Assembly: GCA_902788445.1 (NCBI GenBank) | Contig: CADAKE010000001.1 | Coordinates: forward strand, 1,144 to 65,143 | Origin: an uncultured Eubacteriales bacterium | Lineage (GTDB): Bacteria > Bacillota > Clostridia > Christensenellales > Aristaeellaceae | Direction: 5' to 3' | DNA length: 64,000 nucleotides | Shown: piece by piece, positions 42,323 through 50,840 of the stretch | How positions within the stretch are numbered: position 1 is the stretch's first letter | Layout: each line of letters opens with the position of its first letter | The notes under the pieces: generated by a model | Database searches by the model: none | The model's input: only the letters and a program-made list of their open reading frames with translations | What the model was told of the DNA's origin: nothing | Made by a program: the position numbers and the translations under genes

Positions 42323-43564
42323 ATGAAAAAGCTGTTGTCCGTGGTTTTGGCGGCGATGATGCTGCTGTCTCTGCTGTCCGTGCCCGCGCTGGCGGAGGAT
42401 CAGGTGCTGAAGGTCGTCACCTGGGACGCCACCACCACCCCCTACCTGATTGCCCAGAAGGAAGCCTATGAAGCCTCCCATCCCGGCGTGACCATCGAAT
42501 ATGTGGACGTCGCTTCCCAGGATTACGGCATCAAGTCCACCACCATGCTCGAGGGCGGCGACGCCAGCGACGTGTTCATGGTGAAGGAAATCGACGACAT
42601 CATCAAGTGGCAGGCCCAGGGCTTCGCGGAACCCCTGAACGCTTATGTGGAAAAGACCGGCTACGACCTGAGCGGCTTTGTGGGCACCGAAAAGAACTAC
42701 TGCGTGGAAGACGAACTGTATGCCGTTCCCTTCCGCTCTGACTTCTGGGTGCTCTTCTACAACAAAGACCTGTTCGACGCCGCCGGCATCGAATATCCCA
42801 CCAACGATATGACCTGGGATGAATACGCTGAAAAGGCCATCGCCCTGACCAAGGACGGCGTCTACGGCACCCACTACCACACTTGGCTGTCCGCGGTTGC
42901 CAACTGGACTGTGGCCGACGGCGTGAACACCCTGGCCGACAAGAACTACGACGATCTGCTCTACTTCTACCAGCTCTATCAGAAGCTCGAAGACGCGGGC
43001 GCCTGCATGGCGTATGCTGAACTGAAAGCTTCCGGCCTGCATTACAGTGCGGCTTTCGCCAACGGCAACATCGCCATGATGCCCATGGGCTACTGGTACG
43101 TGTCCACCCTGATCGGCTACAACAAGGACGGCACCTGCTCCTTCAACTGGGGCATCACCGCTGTTCCCCACGCGGACGGCGTGGCGGCCGGTTCCTCCTT
43201 CGGCAACCTGACCGGCGCGATGATCAACAAGAACTCCGCCAACAAAGATCTGGCCTGGGATTACATCTCCTGGCTGGGCGGTGAAGAAGGCGCTGCCGCC
43301 ACCGCTTCCGTCGGCGCGCGTCCCGCTTTCGTGTCCGAGAATGTGGCTGGCGCCATGTCCGCTGTGGAAGGCTTCCCGACTGATGAAACCAGCAAGGGCG
43401 CTTTGATCCCCTCCTTCGTCGGCATGGAATGGCCCGTGGCGGAAAAGGTGGCCGATATCAAGACCATCGTGAACGAAGAACACACCATGATCATGGCCCG
43501 TGAAATCACCCCCGAGGAAGGCATTGAGGAAATGAACGAGCGCGTGGCCGAACTCTTTGAGTAA
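42323..43564 (+). CDS. Sugar ABC transporter substrate-binding protein
   Basis: A 413-residue family-1 binding protein with signal peptide 1-24 (ending ALA). It has LKVVTWDATTTPYLIAQKEAYEASHPGV, SDVFMVKEIDD, YAVPFRSDFWVLFYNKDLFDAAG and PNDMTWDEYAEKA-type motifs of MalE-like proteins. AAAGGAGG is the ribosome site. The attenuator stem-loop after it would let the binding protein be made in excess over the permeases. The substrate is probably a disaccharide with an unsaturated glucuronyl or galacturonyl end, since GH88 is encoded in the same operon; this is inference. Confidence 0.9.
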   Translation: MKKLLSVVLAAMMLLSLLSVPALAEDQVLKVVTWDATTTPYLIAQKEAYEASHPGVTIEYVDVASQDYGIKSTTMLEGGDASDVFMVKEIDDIIKWQAQGFAEPLNAYVEKTGYDLSGFVGTEKNYCVEDELYAVPFRSDFWVLFYNKDLFDAAGIEYPTNDMTWDEYAEKAIALTKDGVYGTHYHTWLSAVANWTVADGVNTLADKNYDDLLYFYQLYQKLEDAGACMAYAELKASGLHYSAAFANGNIAMMPMGYWYVSTLIGYNKDGTCSFNWGITAVPHADGVAAGSSFGNLTGAMINKNSANKDLAWDYISWLGGEEGAAATASVGARPAFVSENVAGAMSAVEGFPTDETSKGALIPSFVGMEWPVAEKVADIKTIVNEEHTMIMAREITPEEGIEEMNERVAELFE

Positions 43565-43586
43565 TCTTTTGAAGCCCTGATTACAC

Positions 43587-43617
43587 AGGCAGGGAAGGCC
43601 GCTTGCCTTCCCTGCCT
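43587..43617 (+). terminator. Intra-operon attenuator after the binding-protein gene
   Basis: AGGCAGGGAAGGC (43587-43599) pairs perfectly with GCCTTCCCTGCCT (43605-43617), followed by TTCTTC. It lies between binding protein and permeases, where partial termination commonly sets their ratio. Confidence 0.7.
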
Positions 43618-43655
43618 TTCTTCATCCGGCAGGAAGAAAGGAACGTGTTGACAAA

Positions 43656-44612
43656 ATGAGCCTTGGCGAAACGAGACGAATCAGAGCCCGCATGAGCCGG
43701 GCGGAAAAGAAGCGGACGCTGATCGCCTACTCTTTTCTGGCCCCCAATTTCCTGGGCTTTGCCATTTTTACCCTGGTGCCCGTGGTGTGCGCCATTGCTC
43801 TGTCCTTCTTTGAGTGGAACGGCGGCGACATTTCCCGGCTGAAATTCGTAGGCTTTGATAATTACGCCACGATTTTCAACGTGAAAAAGGTGAGCCAGAA
43901 CGGCCTGGCGTACTTCTTCAACCGGGTCGACCTGGGCATTTCGCTCAAGAACACGATCTTCTACACCCTGATCACCGTGCCGCTCACCATCGTCTGCGCC
44001 CTGGCGCTGGCCCTGCTGCTGAATAAAATCCGCGGCGCGGTGGCCTACCGCACGATCTTCTTCTTCCCGTATGTCGCTTCCATGGTCGCCATCTGCGTGT
44101 GCTGGAGCTTCATGCTGATGAAGGACGGCCCCATCAACCAGTTCATCCAGGCGATCGGCATCCCATTCAACAAGTCCTGGACGGCGGACAGCGCCATGGC
44201 CATCTGGGCCATCATTCTGGTTTCTGTCTGGCGCAACATGGGCTATTACATGGTCATCTACCTGGCGGCATTGCAGGGCGTGCCGCGCGAATTGCTGGAG
44301 GCCGCGACGGTGGACGGCGCGGGAAAATGGAAGCAGTTCATCCATGTGACCCTCCCCCAGCTGCGGCCCACCACGTTCTTCGTATCCATCATGATGATCA
44401 TTTCCTGCTTCAAGATTTACGACGTGGTCGCCATCATGACCGACGGCGGGCCGGGGCGCTCCACCAAGATGCTGGTTACCTACATCTACGATGAAGCGTT
44501 CGTGAAAATCCGCTACGGCCAGGCCAGCGCCATTTCCATGATCCTGCTGGTGATCGTGCTGGTCATCACGATCATCCAGTTCCGCTCCGAAAAGAAATTC
44601 TCCAGCGACTGA
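43656..44612 (+). CDS. Sugar ABC transporter permease (MalF type)
   Basis: A 318-residue permease with an Arg-rich start, a first helix at about residues 25-48 (SFLAPNFLGFAIFTLVPVV), and EAA loop EAATVDGAGKWKQFIHVTL near 208. The product ends IIQFRSEKKFSSD, as in MalF/UgpA-type subunits. GAAAGGAAC lies some 16 bases before ATG 43656, so a slightly different start is possible. Member of the LacI-controlled operon; ATPase not encoded here. Confidence 0.9.
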   Translation: MSLGETRRIRARMSRAEKKRTLIAYSFLAPNFLGFAIFTLVPVVCAIALSFFEWNGGDISRLKFVGFDNYATIFNVKKVSQNGLAYFFNRVDLGISLKNTIFYTLITVPLTIVCALALALLLNKIRGAVAYRTIFFFPYVASMVAICVCWSFMLMKDGPINQFIQAIGIPFNKSWTADSAMAIWAIILVSVWRNMGYYMVIYLAALQGVPRELLEAATVDGAGKWKQFIHVTLPQLRPTTFFVSIMMIISCFKIYDVVAIMTDGGPGRSTKMLVTYIYDEAFVKIRYGQASAISMILLVIVLVITIIQFRSEKKFSSD

Positions 44613-44628
44613 GGAAGGAGGAAGCAGT

Positions 44629-45495
44629 ATGGAACAGACCTTGCATCAGAAAGAAATCCGCAGGGACAATCCGGTGGCCCGGAAAATCCTGCATATCGTG
44701 ATCTATATCGTGCTGACGGCGCTGGCGCTGTTTACCCTGATTCCCTTTGTGTGGATGCTTTCTTCTTCTCTTAAGCTGGACAGGGAAGTATTCGCCTATC
44801 CCATGAAATGGATTCCCGAAACCATCCGCTGGGAAAACTACGCGCTGATCTGGCAGAAGGTGCCGCTGCTGACGTACTTTAAGAACACGGCTTTCATCGC
44901 CATCGTGGTCACCTTCCTGCAAACGCTCACCTCCTCCTTCGCCGCTTACGCTTTCGCCAAGCTGGAATTCCGGGGACGGGATACGCTTTTCCTGTGCTAC
45001 ATCGCCACTATCGCCGTGCCGTGGCAGGCGTACATGCTGCCCCAGTTCATCATGATGCGCTCCATGGGCCTGTACGATACCCTGTGGGCCATGGTGGTGC
45101 TGCAAGCCTTTTCCGCCTTCGGCGTGTTCCTGATGCGGCAGTTTTATCGCAGCATCCCCACCGAGCTGTGCGAAGCGGCCCGGCTGGACGGCCTGAGCGA
45201 ATACGGCATCTGGGCGCGCATCATGCTGCCCCTGTCCAAGGCCGCCATTGCCACGCTGGTGATTTTCACCTTCGTGAGCACCTGGAACGACTACATGGGC
45301 CCGATGATCTACCTGACCCGCGACGCCAACAAAACCATCCAGGTGGGCCTGCGACGCTTCATCCAGGAAAACTCCAGCGACTACCACCTGATCATGGCGG
45401 CTTCCCTTTGCTCTCTGCTGCCGGTGTCCATCGTGTTCCTGTGCCTGCAAAAGTATTTCATTGAGGGCATCGCCACCAGCGGCCTGAAAGGTTAA
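44629..45495 (+). CDS. Sugar ABC transporter permease (MalG type)
   Basis: A 288-residue permease with six helices and EAA loop CEAARLDGLSEYGIWARIML near residue 184, ending EGIATSGLKG, the typical MalG/UgpE end. Begins 16 bases after its partner with GGAAGGAGG. The loop MKWIPETIRWENYALIW is the usual extracytoplasmic segment before helix two. Confidence 0.92.
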   Translation: MEQTLHQKEIRRDNPVARKILHIVIYIVLTALALFTLIPFVWMLSSSLKLDREVFAYPMKWIPETIRWENYALIWQKVPLLTYFKNTAFIAIVVTFLQTLTSSFAAYAFAKLEFRGRDTLFLCYIATIAVPWQAYMLPQFIMMRSMGLYDTLWAMVVLQAFSAFGVFLMRQFYRSIPTELCEAARLDGLSEYGIWARIMLPLSKAAIATLVIFTFVSTWNDYMGPMIYLTRDANKTIQVGLRRFIQENSSDYHLIMAASLCSLLPVSIVFLCLQKYFIEGIATSGLKG

Positions 45496-45510
45496 ACGGG
45501 GGGAGAAAAA

Positions 45511-46620
45511 ATGGAAAATCAGTTGGAAGAAACGCTGCAAAAAGCAATGGAAAAATACCGCCGCACAGCGGAAATGGCGGCCCGGGACGGCATCATTCCC
45601 TACAAGAGCGAGCATGGGAAATGGATCACATCGCCCTACGACGGCAACAGCTGGTGGACGGGCGGCTTCTGGAGCGGGCTCATGTGGCTTTTGTACACAT
45701 ACAGCCAGGATGAATTTTTTCGGGACGAGGCTGTGCGCGTGGGCGAACTGCTGACGGCGGAGTTCCGTTCTTTCCGGTACCTGAATCATGACGTGGGCTT
45801 TATGTATCTGCTCTCCTGCGGCGCGGCCAACAAGCTCACCGGCGCGGAGCAGGCGGGCCAGGATACCCTGCACGCCGCCCACCTGCTCATGGGCAGGCTG
45901 AATCCGGTGGGCTTCATCCGCGCCTGGAACGGCGACAGCCAGAAGGGCTTCGCCATCATCGACTGCATGATGAACCTGAGCCTGCTGTTCCGCGCGTCCC
46001 GGATGACCGGAGACCCCCGGTTTGAAAAAGCCGCCCGAATCCATGCCGATACCGCCCTGCGGGAGTTTCTCCGGCCGGACGGCTCGGTGAGCCATATCAT
46101 CGAGTTCGACCCGGAGACGGGAAAGCGGGTGCGCGAGCATCCCGGCCAGGGTTACTGCCTGGGCAGCCAGTGGAGCCGCGGCCAGGCGTGGGGCCTGTAC
46201 GGGTTTACCCTGGCCTATCACAATGCCGAGGATGAACGGTATCTGGACGCGGCCAGGAAGATCGCCGCGAACTTCATCTCCCATATCCGGCCCGACGGAC
46301 TCACGGACTGCGATTTCTGCCAGCCGACGGATGAGGAGCGCATCGACAATATCGCCGGGGCGATTGCCGCCTGCGGGCTGCTGGAGCTGGAAACCATTAC
46401 CCAGGACGCGGGGTACCGCGGCGCGGCCCTGCGGCTGGTGGACGGCCTGATTGCCCACTGCTGCGACTGGACGGACGAGCGCTGCGGCGTGCTCACCCAC
46501 TGCACCGCCAGCTACCACGACGACGGCGCGGGCAGGCATACCAACATCGTCTATGGCGATTATTTCTTCGTGGAAGCGCTGATGAAGCTCATTGGAAAAG
46601 ACCCCATGCTGTGGCTGTAA
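45511..46620 (+). CDS. GH88 unsaturated glucuronyl hydrolase
   Basis: A 369-residue cytoplasmic enzyme that hydrates the double bond of 4,5-unsaturated uronic acids released by polysaccharide lyases, leading to cleavage. The (alpha/alpha)6-barrel motifs are present: NSWWTGGFWSGLMWLLY, NHDVGFMYL with D94, IIDCMMNLSLLF with D151 (the two conserved catalytic acids), and GSQWSRGQAWGLYGF. It is the last gene of the LacI-controlled operon. Substrates could come from glycosaminoglycans, ulvan-like or xanthan/gellan-type lyase products. No lyase is seen in the window. Confidence 0.92.
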   Translation: MENQLEETLQKAMEKYRRTAEMAARDGIIPYKSEHGKWITSPYDGNSWWTGGFWSGLMWLLYTYSQDEFFRDEAVRVGELLTAEFRSFRYLNHDVGFMYLLSCGAANKLTGAEQAGQDTLHAAHLLMGRLNPVGFIRAWNGDSQKGFAIIDCMMNLSLLFRASRMTGDPRFEKAARIHADTALREFLRPDGSVSHIIEFDPETGKRVREHPGQGYCLGSQWSRGQAWGLYGFTLAYHNAEDERYLDAARKIAANFISHIRPDGLTDCDFCQPTDEERIDNIAGAIAACGLLELETITQDAGYRGAALRLVDGLIAHCCDWTDERCGVLTHCTASYHDDGAGRHTNIVYGDYFFVEALMKLIGKDPMLWL

Positions 46621-46707
46621 AATCACTCAATATTATGGAAGAAAAGTGTTCCGGCGGCAGGGACATTTTTCTTCTTTTTATTTGGGAACGCGGCGTCTGC
46701 CTGCCTA

Positions 46708-46736
46708 TTGCATAAACCTCGCAAAAATGATATGAT
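46708..46736 (+). promoter_or_regulatory. Sigma-A type promoter for the YczE-like gene
   Basis: TTGCAT (46708-46713), 17 bases, TATGAT (46731-46736). It overlaps the upstream extension of the reading frame, which supports the later start at 46798. Confidence 0.65.
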
Positions 46737-46797
46737 ACCGTCGCGCAAGCGGAATTTTCCAGCCGCGCAGCACATTCGATTGGAGCTTTGTAACGAT

Positions 46798-47505
46798 ATG
46801 AACAGCGAACTGCGGGAAAACCGCACGGCAAAGGCCATTTTCATCAATATCCTGCTGGCGGCGGTCAGCCTGTTTGTGAACGGGTTCGGCGTGTATCTCA
46901 CCATCCAGGCGAACATCGGCGCGGGGCCGTGGGACGTGCTGAACCTGGGCCTGTCCAAAACCCTGGGCATCCTGTACGGCACGGCGTCCATCGGCGTGTC
47001 CTGCACCATCCTGATGATTGACATTCTGTTGAAGGAGCCCATCGGCATCGCCATGTTCATCGACGCGATTGTGGTAGGCAAGTCCGTGGACTTTTTCAAT
47101 TCTATCCACGCCGTTCCGAAAGCGGAATCGCTGCAAACGGGTATCCCCCTGCTGCTCATTGGCCTGTTCATCCTGGCGTATACGCAGTTCACCTATATGA
47201 TCGCTTCCCTCGGCTGCGGGCCGCGCGACACGCTGCTGGTGGCGGTGGCGAAGCGGATGAAGAATATCCCCATCGGGGCGCTGAGCATCGCGCTGCTCAG
47301 CCTTGCCACGTTCGCGGGCTGGCTGCTGGGCGGCCCGGTGGGCATCGGCACGCTGCTGTGCGCGTTCGGCACCGGCCCCATCATGCAGCTGGCTTTCCGC
47401 ACCGTGCATTTTGACGCGACGGATATCAAGCACCAGCGTCTCATGGATTCGTTCCGGGTGCTTTTCCACGGAAAATCCTATAAAACCCAGCTCAAATGCA
47501 AATAA
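46798..47505 (+). CDS. YczE/YyaS-type (YitT-like) membrane protein
   Basis: A 235-residue protein with five membrane helices. Characteristic stretches are VSLFVNGFGVYLTIQANIGAGPWDVLNLGLS and LGCGPRDTLLVAVAKRM, a repeated G-x-G-P-x-D pattern of the YczE family. No transport activity is firmly known; YczE in B. subtilis has been linked to non-ribosomal product synthesis. The start follows GGAG at 12 bases and comes after a promoter that lies within the longer frame. Single-gene unit. Confidence 0.82.
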   Translation: MNSELRENRTAKAIFINILLAAVSLFVNGFGVYLTIQANIGAGPWDVLNLGLSKTLGILYGTASIGVSCTILMIDILLKEPIGIAMFIDAIVVGKSVDFFNSIHAVPKAESLQTGIPLLLIGLFILAYTQFTYMIASLGCGPRDTLLVAVAKRMKNIPIGALSIALLSLATFAGWLLGGPVGIGTLLCAFGTGPIMQLAFRTVHFDATDIKHQRLMDSFRVLFHGKSYKTQLKCK

Positions 47506-47606
47506 CGGACGCCCGAAGGGAAAAAACGCGGGCGGACGATTGGACGGTTTCGCCGAAAAAAAAGAGAGATAATTGCGAAAGTGAGTCACTTCTGTTAAAT
47601 TTATGC

Positions 47607-47635
47607 TTGCATTTCGGTAGGAATTATGCGATAAT
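47607..47635 (+). promoter_or_regulatory. Sigma-A type promoter for the oligopeptide transporter operon
   Basis: TTGCAT (47607-47612), 17 bases, GATAAT (47630-47635), fifty bases before the binding-protein start. Confidence 0.6.
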
Positions 47636-47684
47636 AATACAACCATCAAACTGATGGAACATATTTTAATAGGAGGAACCCCGA

Positions 47685-49595
47685 ATGAAGAAAATCCTTG
47701 CGATGCTTCTGGCGATGGTGATGGTGTTCACCATGGCGAGCGCGGTTGCTGAGAGCACTTCGGAGCACGTGCTGATCTACGGCACCAGCACCGAAATCAA
47801 CGGCGACTTCGCGCCCGGCTCCTGGTGGACCAACAATGCCACTGATAAGATGCTGCGCGACTTCACCAACGATTACAGCACCGTGACCAGCGACCAGGGC
47901 GGCGCCCTGATCGTGAACCCCACGGTGGCTGAGTCCGTCGAAGGCAAAATGAACGACGACGGCACCAAAACCTACACCGTGAAGGTGAAGAGCGGCCTGA
48001 AGTTCAACAACGGCGAAGAAATCACCGTGAAGGACTTCCTGTGGACCACCGCTTTCTCCTGCTCCAGCGTCGCTTCCGAAGTCGGCGCGAAGCTGACCGG
48101 CTATCTGACCATCGTTGGCGGCCAGGAATACTATGACGGCACCGCCGAAACCATCAGCGGTCTGCGTATGCTGGACGACAACACTATCGAAGTCAGCATC
48201 GTGGCCGACAAAGTGCCCTACTTCTTCGACCTGAGCTACGCTAACTTCACCGCTCACAGCATGAAGTACTGGCTGGGCGAAGCCGTGGACATCAAGGACG
48301 ACGGCAACGGCGTTTATTTTGAAGGCCTCACCAAGGAAAACATTGAAAAGCAGTTGGAATACGCCCGCTTCAACGCTGGCCCCGACCGCGTGACCGCCGG
48401 CCCCTACAACCTGGTGGAATTCGACCAGGCTTCCAAGCAGGCCACTCTGGAAATCAACCCCTACTATGAAGGCAACTTTGAAGGCCAGAAGCCCTCTGTG
48501 CCGAAGATCGTTATCACCAGAGCCGAAGACGCCACCTGGCGCGACGCTCTCAAGACCGGCGCTTTCAACTTCTATGACACCATCACCGACGGCGAACAGG
48601 TCAACCAGGCGATGGACCTGATCGAAGACGAAGCGAATAAGGAAGCCCTGGGCTATGGCTTCGCCTATACCCAGTTCGACCGTCCCGGCTACGGCAAGCT
48701 GATGTTCCAGAGCGACTTTGGCCCCACCCAGTTCCCCGCTGTGCGTCATGCCATCGCTCACCTGCTGGATCGTAACGAATTCGCCAACACCTTCTGCCAG
48801 GGCTGGGGCGGCGTTGTGAACGGCCCCTATGGCACCGCCATGTGGATGACCCAGGAATCCGAAGAGTGGATGGACGAAAACCTGGACAACTACGCTTATA
48901 ACCCCGATCTCGCCAAGGAACTGCTGATCGAAGACGGCTGGGTGCTGGATGAGAACGGCAACGAATACGTCGAGGGCGTCCGCTATAAGGAAGTTACCGA
49001 GGAACAGGCTGGCCAGTATGTGCACACCAAGAAGCTGGACGACGGCCGCATCCTGATGGGCTGCGAAATCGAATGGTCTTCCTCTGAAGGCAACAGCGTC
49101 AGCGACCTGCTGAGCGTTATGCTGGCCAACGGCGAGCAGACTGCCGCCGCCGGTATCAAGATCAACCAGAACATCATGAGCTTCTCCGAACTGCTCAACT
49201 ATATGTATCGTGACGCTACCCAGGGCGACAAGTACGGCGTGCCCACCTACTGCATGTACAACCTGGCTTCCAACTTCACCTCCACCTACGACATGGCTTA
49301 CAGCTACACCCTGGACCCCCAGATGGTGGCTGACGGCTACAACACCGACTTCATCTTCGATGAAGAACTGGATAAGCTGTCCATGGACATGGTGTACGGC
49401 GTGGAAGCTGGCGACAACGCCACTTACCTGGACATCTGGCAGAAGTTCATCAAGCGCTGGAACGAGCTGCTGCCCGAAGTGCCGCTGTACAGCAATATTT
49501 ACATTTCCGTGTATCCCGACTGGCTGCAGGGCTACGAACAGGATTCCTACTGGGATTTCAACCAGGCCATCCTGTACGCGACCATCGCGGACTAA
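47685..49595 (+). CDS. Oligopeptide-type ABC transporter substrate-binding protein (family 5)
   Basis: A 636-residue secreted binding protein with signal peptide 1-22 (ending AVAE). Family-5 motifs are visible: YTVKVKSGLKFNNGEEITVKDFLWT, AGPYNLVEFDQ, AVRHAIAHLLDRNEFAN and YNPDLAKELLIEDGW. It lacks a clear lipobox Cys after the signal, unlike many Gram-positive OppA proteins, so it may be held at the surface by another component of the system. Size is somewhat above the usual 540-600. AGGAGG precedes the ATG. The following permease and ATPase genes have unusual insertions, which makes this binding protein's docking of interest. Confidence 0.9.
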   Translation: MKKILAMLLAMVMVFTMASAVAESTSEHVLIYGTSTEINGDFAPGSWWTNNATDKMLRDFTNDYSTVTSDQGGALIVNPTVAESVEGKMNDDGTKTYTVKVKSGLKFNNGEEITVKDFLWTTAFSCSSVASEVGAKLTGYLTIVGGQEYYDGTAETISGLRMLDDNTIEVSIVADKVPYFFDLSYANFTAHSMKYWLGEAVDIKDDGNGVYFEGLTKENIEKQLEYARFNAGPDRVTAGPYNLVEFDQASKQATLEINPYYEGNFEGQKPSVPKIVITRAEDATWRDALKTGAFNFYDTITDGEQVNQAMDLIEDEANKEALGYGFAYTQFDRPGYGKLMFQSDFGPTQFPAVRHAIAHLLDRNEFANTFCQGWGGVVNGPYGTAMWMTQESEEWMDENLDNYAYNPDLAKELLIEDGWVLDENGNEYVEGVRYKEVTEEQAGQYVHTKKLDDGRILMGCEIEWSSSEGNSVSDLLSVMLANGEQTAAAGIKINQNIMSFSELLNYMYRDATQGDKYGVPTYCMYNLASNFTSTYDMAYSYTLDPQMVADGYNTDFIFDEELDKLSMDMVYGVEAGDNATYLDIWQKFIKRWNELLPEVPLYSNIYISVYPDWLQGYEQDSYWDFNQAILYATIAD

Positions 49596-49627
49596 TCGCG
49601 TGAGCGTTCTTTTGTAAATGAAACCTA

Positions 49628-49656
49628 AAGGGGGCGGGCACCCGTGCCCGCCCCCT
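49628..49656 (+). terminator. Strong stem-loop after the binding-protein gene
   Basis: GGGGGCGGGCAC pairs with GTGCCCGCCCCC around a 2-4 base loop, flanked by AAA and TTCTATTT. Likely partial terminator or 3' stabiliser for the binding-protein message. Confidence 0.7.
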
Positions 49657-49677
49657 TCTATTTCTGAAAAACATCTG

Positions 49678-49729
49678 GGGCAATGGCATCAGTCCGTTTG
49701 ACGGGTGAAACGGCTTGATGCCATTGCCC
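49678..49729. repeat. 22-bp hairpin between binding protein and permease genes
   Basis: GGGCAATGGCATCAGTCCGT (49678-49697, then TT) pairs with AAACGGCTTGATGCCATTGC plus CC (49708-49729) with two mismatches and an 8-base loop. No T-run follows, so it is more likely a processing or stability element than a terminator. Confidence 0.65.
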
Positions 49730-49806
49730 GGAAGGGGCTTCGCGGTCTGAGTATTCTCATGGTCAGATGGCACAAAAGAAAGCAGGAAAATGAAGGGGGC
49801 TGACGA

Positions 49807-50826
49807 ATGGGCAAGTATATTCTCAAGCGCTGCGGATACATTGTGGTGGTCTTTCTGATCTTATCCTTTCTGATGTATTCTCTGTATAATTTGATTCCGA
49901 CCGATCCGGCCCGGCAGGAATTGGAGCCGCAGCGTAAGGCGCTGAAGGCGGACGAGTATCAGGTGCTGTATCAGCAGCTGCGTAAGCAGATGGGCTTGGA
50001 CGACCCGCTGCCGGTACGCTATCTGCGGTGGATGGGTTTATGGGCCAAACCGAACGGCGAGGTCAGCGGTATGGTGGAAGGCAATTTCGGCTACTCCAAC
50101 CTGTACAAGCGCAACGTGGTGGAAGTGATCAAAACGCCGATGGCGAATACGATTTTTATCAACATCTTTTCTACCATCGCTTCCCTGGGCATCACCATTC
50201 CGCTGGGCATTTACTGCGCCGTGCATAAGGGCAAGCGCTTCGACAGCGTGACCCAGGTGGTCACTATGCTGGGGTACAGTATTCCTGTATACATTATCGC
50301 CCTGATTTTCATGTTCCTGTTCTGCGTGCTGTGGCGCGTGTTCCCTATCATGGGCATGAAAACGCCGGGCATGGAATATCAGAACGGCTGGCAGGAATTC
50401 GTGGACATGCTGTACCACATCGCTCTGCCCGTGATCGTGATGACCTTCAGCTCCCTGGGAGGCATGACGCGCTATGTGCGCTCCTCCATGATTGACGCCC
50501 TGAGCATGGATTATATCCGCACTGCCCGGGCGAAGGGCCTCAAGGAAAAGGTGGTCATTTATTCCCACGCCTGGCGAAACGCCCTGTTGCCGGTCATCAC
50601 GTCCATCCTGGGATGGTTCCTGGGCATCTTCGGCGGCTCCGTCATCATCGAGAACACGTTCTCCCTGAACGGCATGGGCAAGCTGTACTGGCAGGGCCTG
50701 AACAATCTGGACTTTGAACTGGTGCTGGCCATTCAGATGTTCTATTCCGTGGTTTCCCTGGTGGGCTCGCTGCTCATCGACATCAGCTACGGTCTGGTCG
50801 ACCCGCGCGTGCGCGTGGATAAGTAA
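49807..50826 (+). CDS. Oligopeptide ABC transporter permease (OppB/DppB type)
   Basis: A 339-residue permease with an N-terminal helix (residues 12-32), then NLIPTDPARQELEPQRKALKADEYQ, a long extracytoplasmic region with GLDDPLPVRYLRWM and GNFGYSNLYKRNVVEVI, and five more helices. The EAA loop is DYIRTARAKGLKEKVVIYSHAWRNALLPV-like, as in OppB. No inserted domain is present here, in contrast to its OppC partner. Length and motifs are ordinary. GAAGGGGGC lies before the ATG. Confidence 0.92.
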   Translation: MGKYILKRCGYIVVVFLILSFLMYSLYNLIPTDPARQELEPQRKALKADEYQVLYQQLRKQMGLDDPLPVRYLRWMGLWAKPNGEVSGMVEGNFGYSNLYKRNVVEVIKTPMANTIFINIFSTIASLGITIPLGIYCAVHKGKRFDSVTQVVTMLGYSIPVYIIALIFMFLFCVLWRVFPIMGMKTPGMEYQNGWQEFVDMLYHIALPVIVMTFSSLGGMTRYVRSSMIDALSMDYIRTARAKGLKEKVVIYSHAWRNALLPVITSILGWFLGIFGGSVIIENTFSLNGMGKLYWQGLNNLDFELVLAIQMFYSVVSLVGSLLIDISYGLVDPRVRVDK

Positions 50827-50840
50827 GGAGGGAAGGAAAG

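Noticed and set aside
44572..46626. Minus-strand open frame of about 684 codons opposite permease and GH88
   Set aside because: Antisense to two genes with clear catalytic motifs; no family features of its own.
46708..46797. N-terminal extension of the YczE-like protein
   Set aside because: The -35 and -10 boxes of its promoter lie inside this stretch, so it cannot be translated from that transcript.
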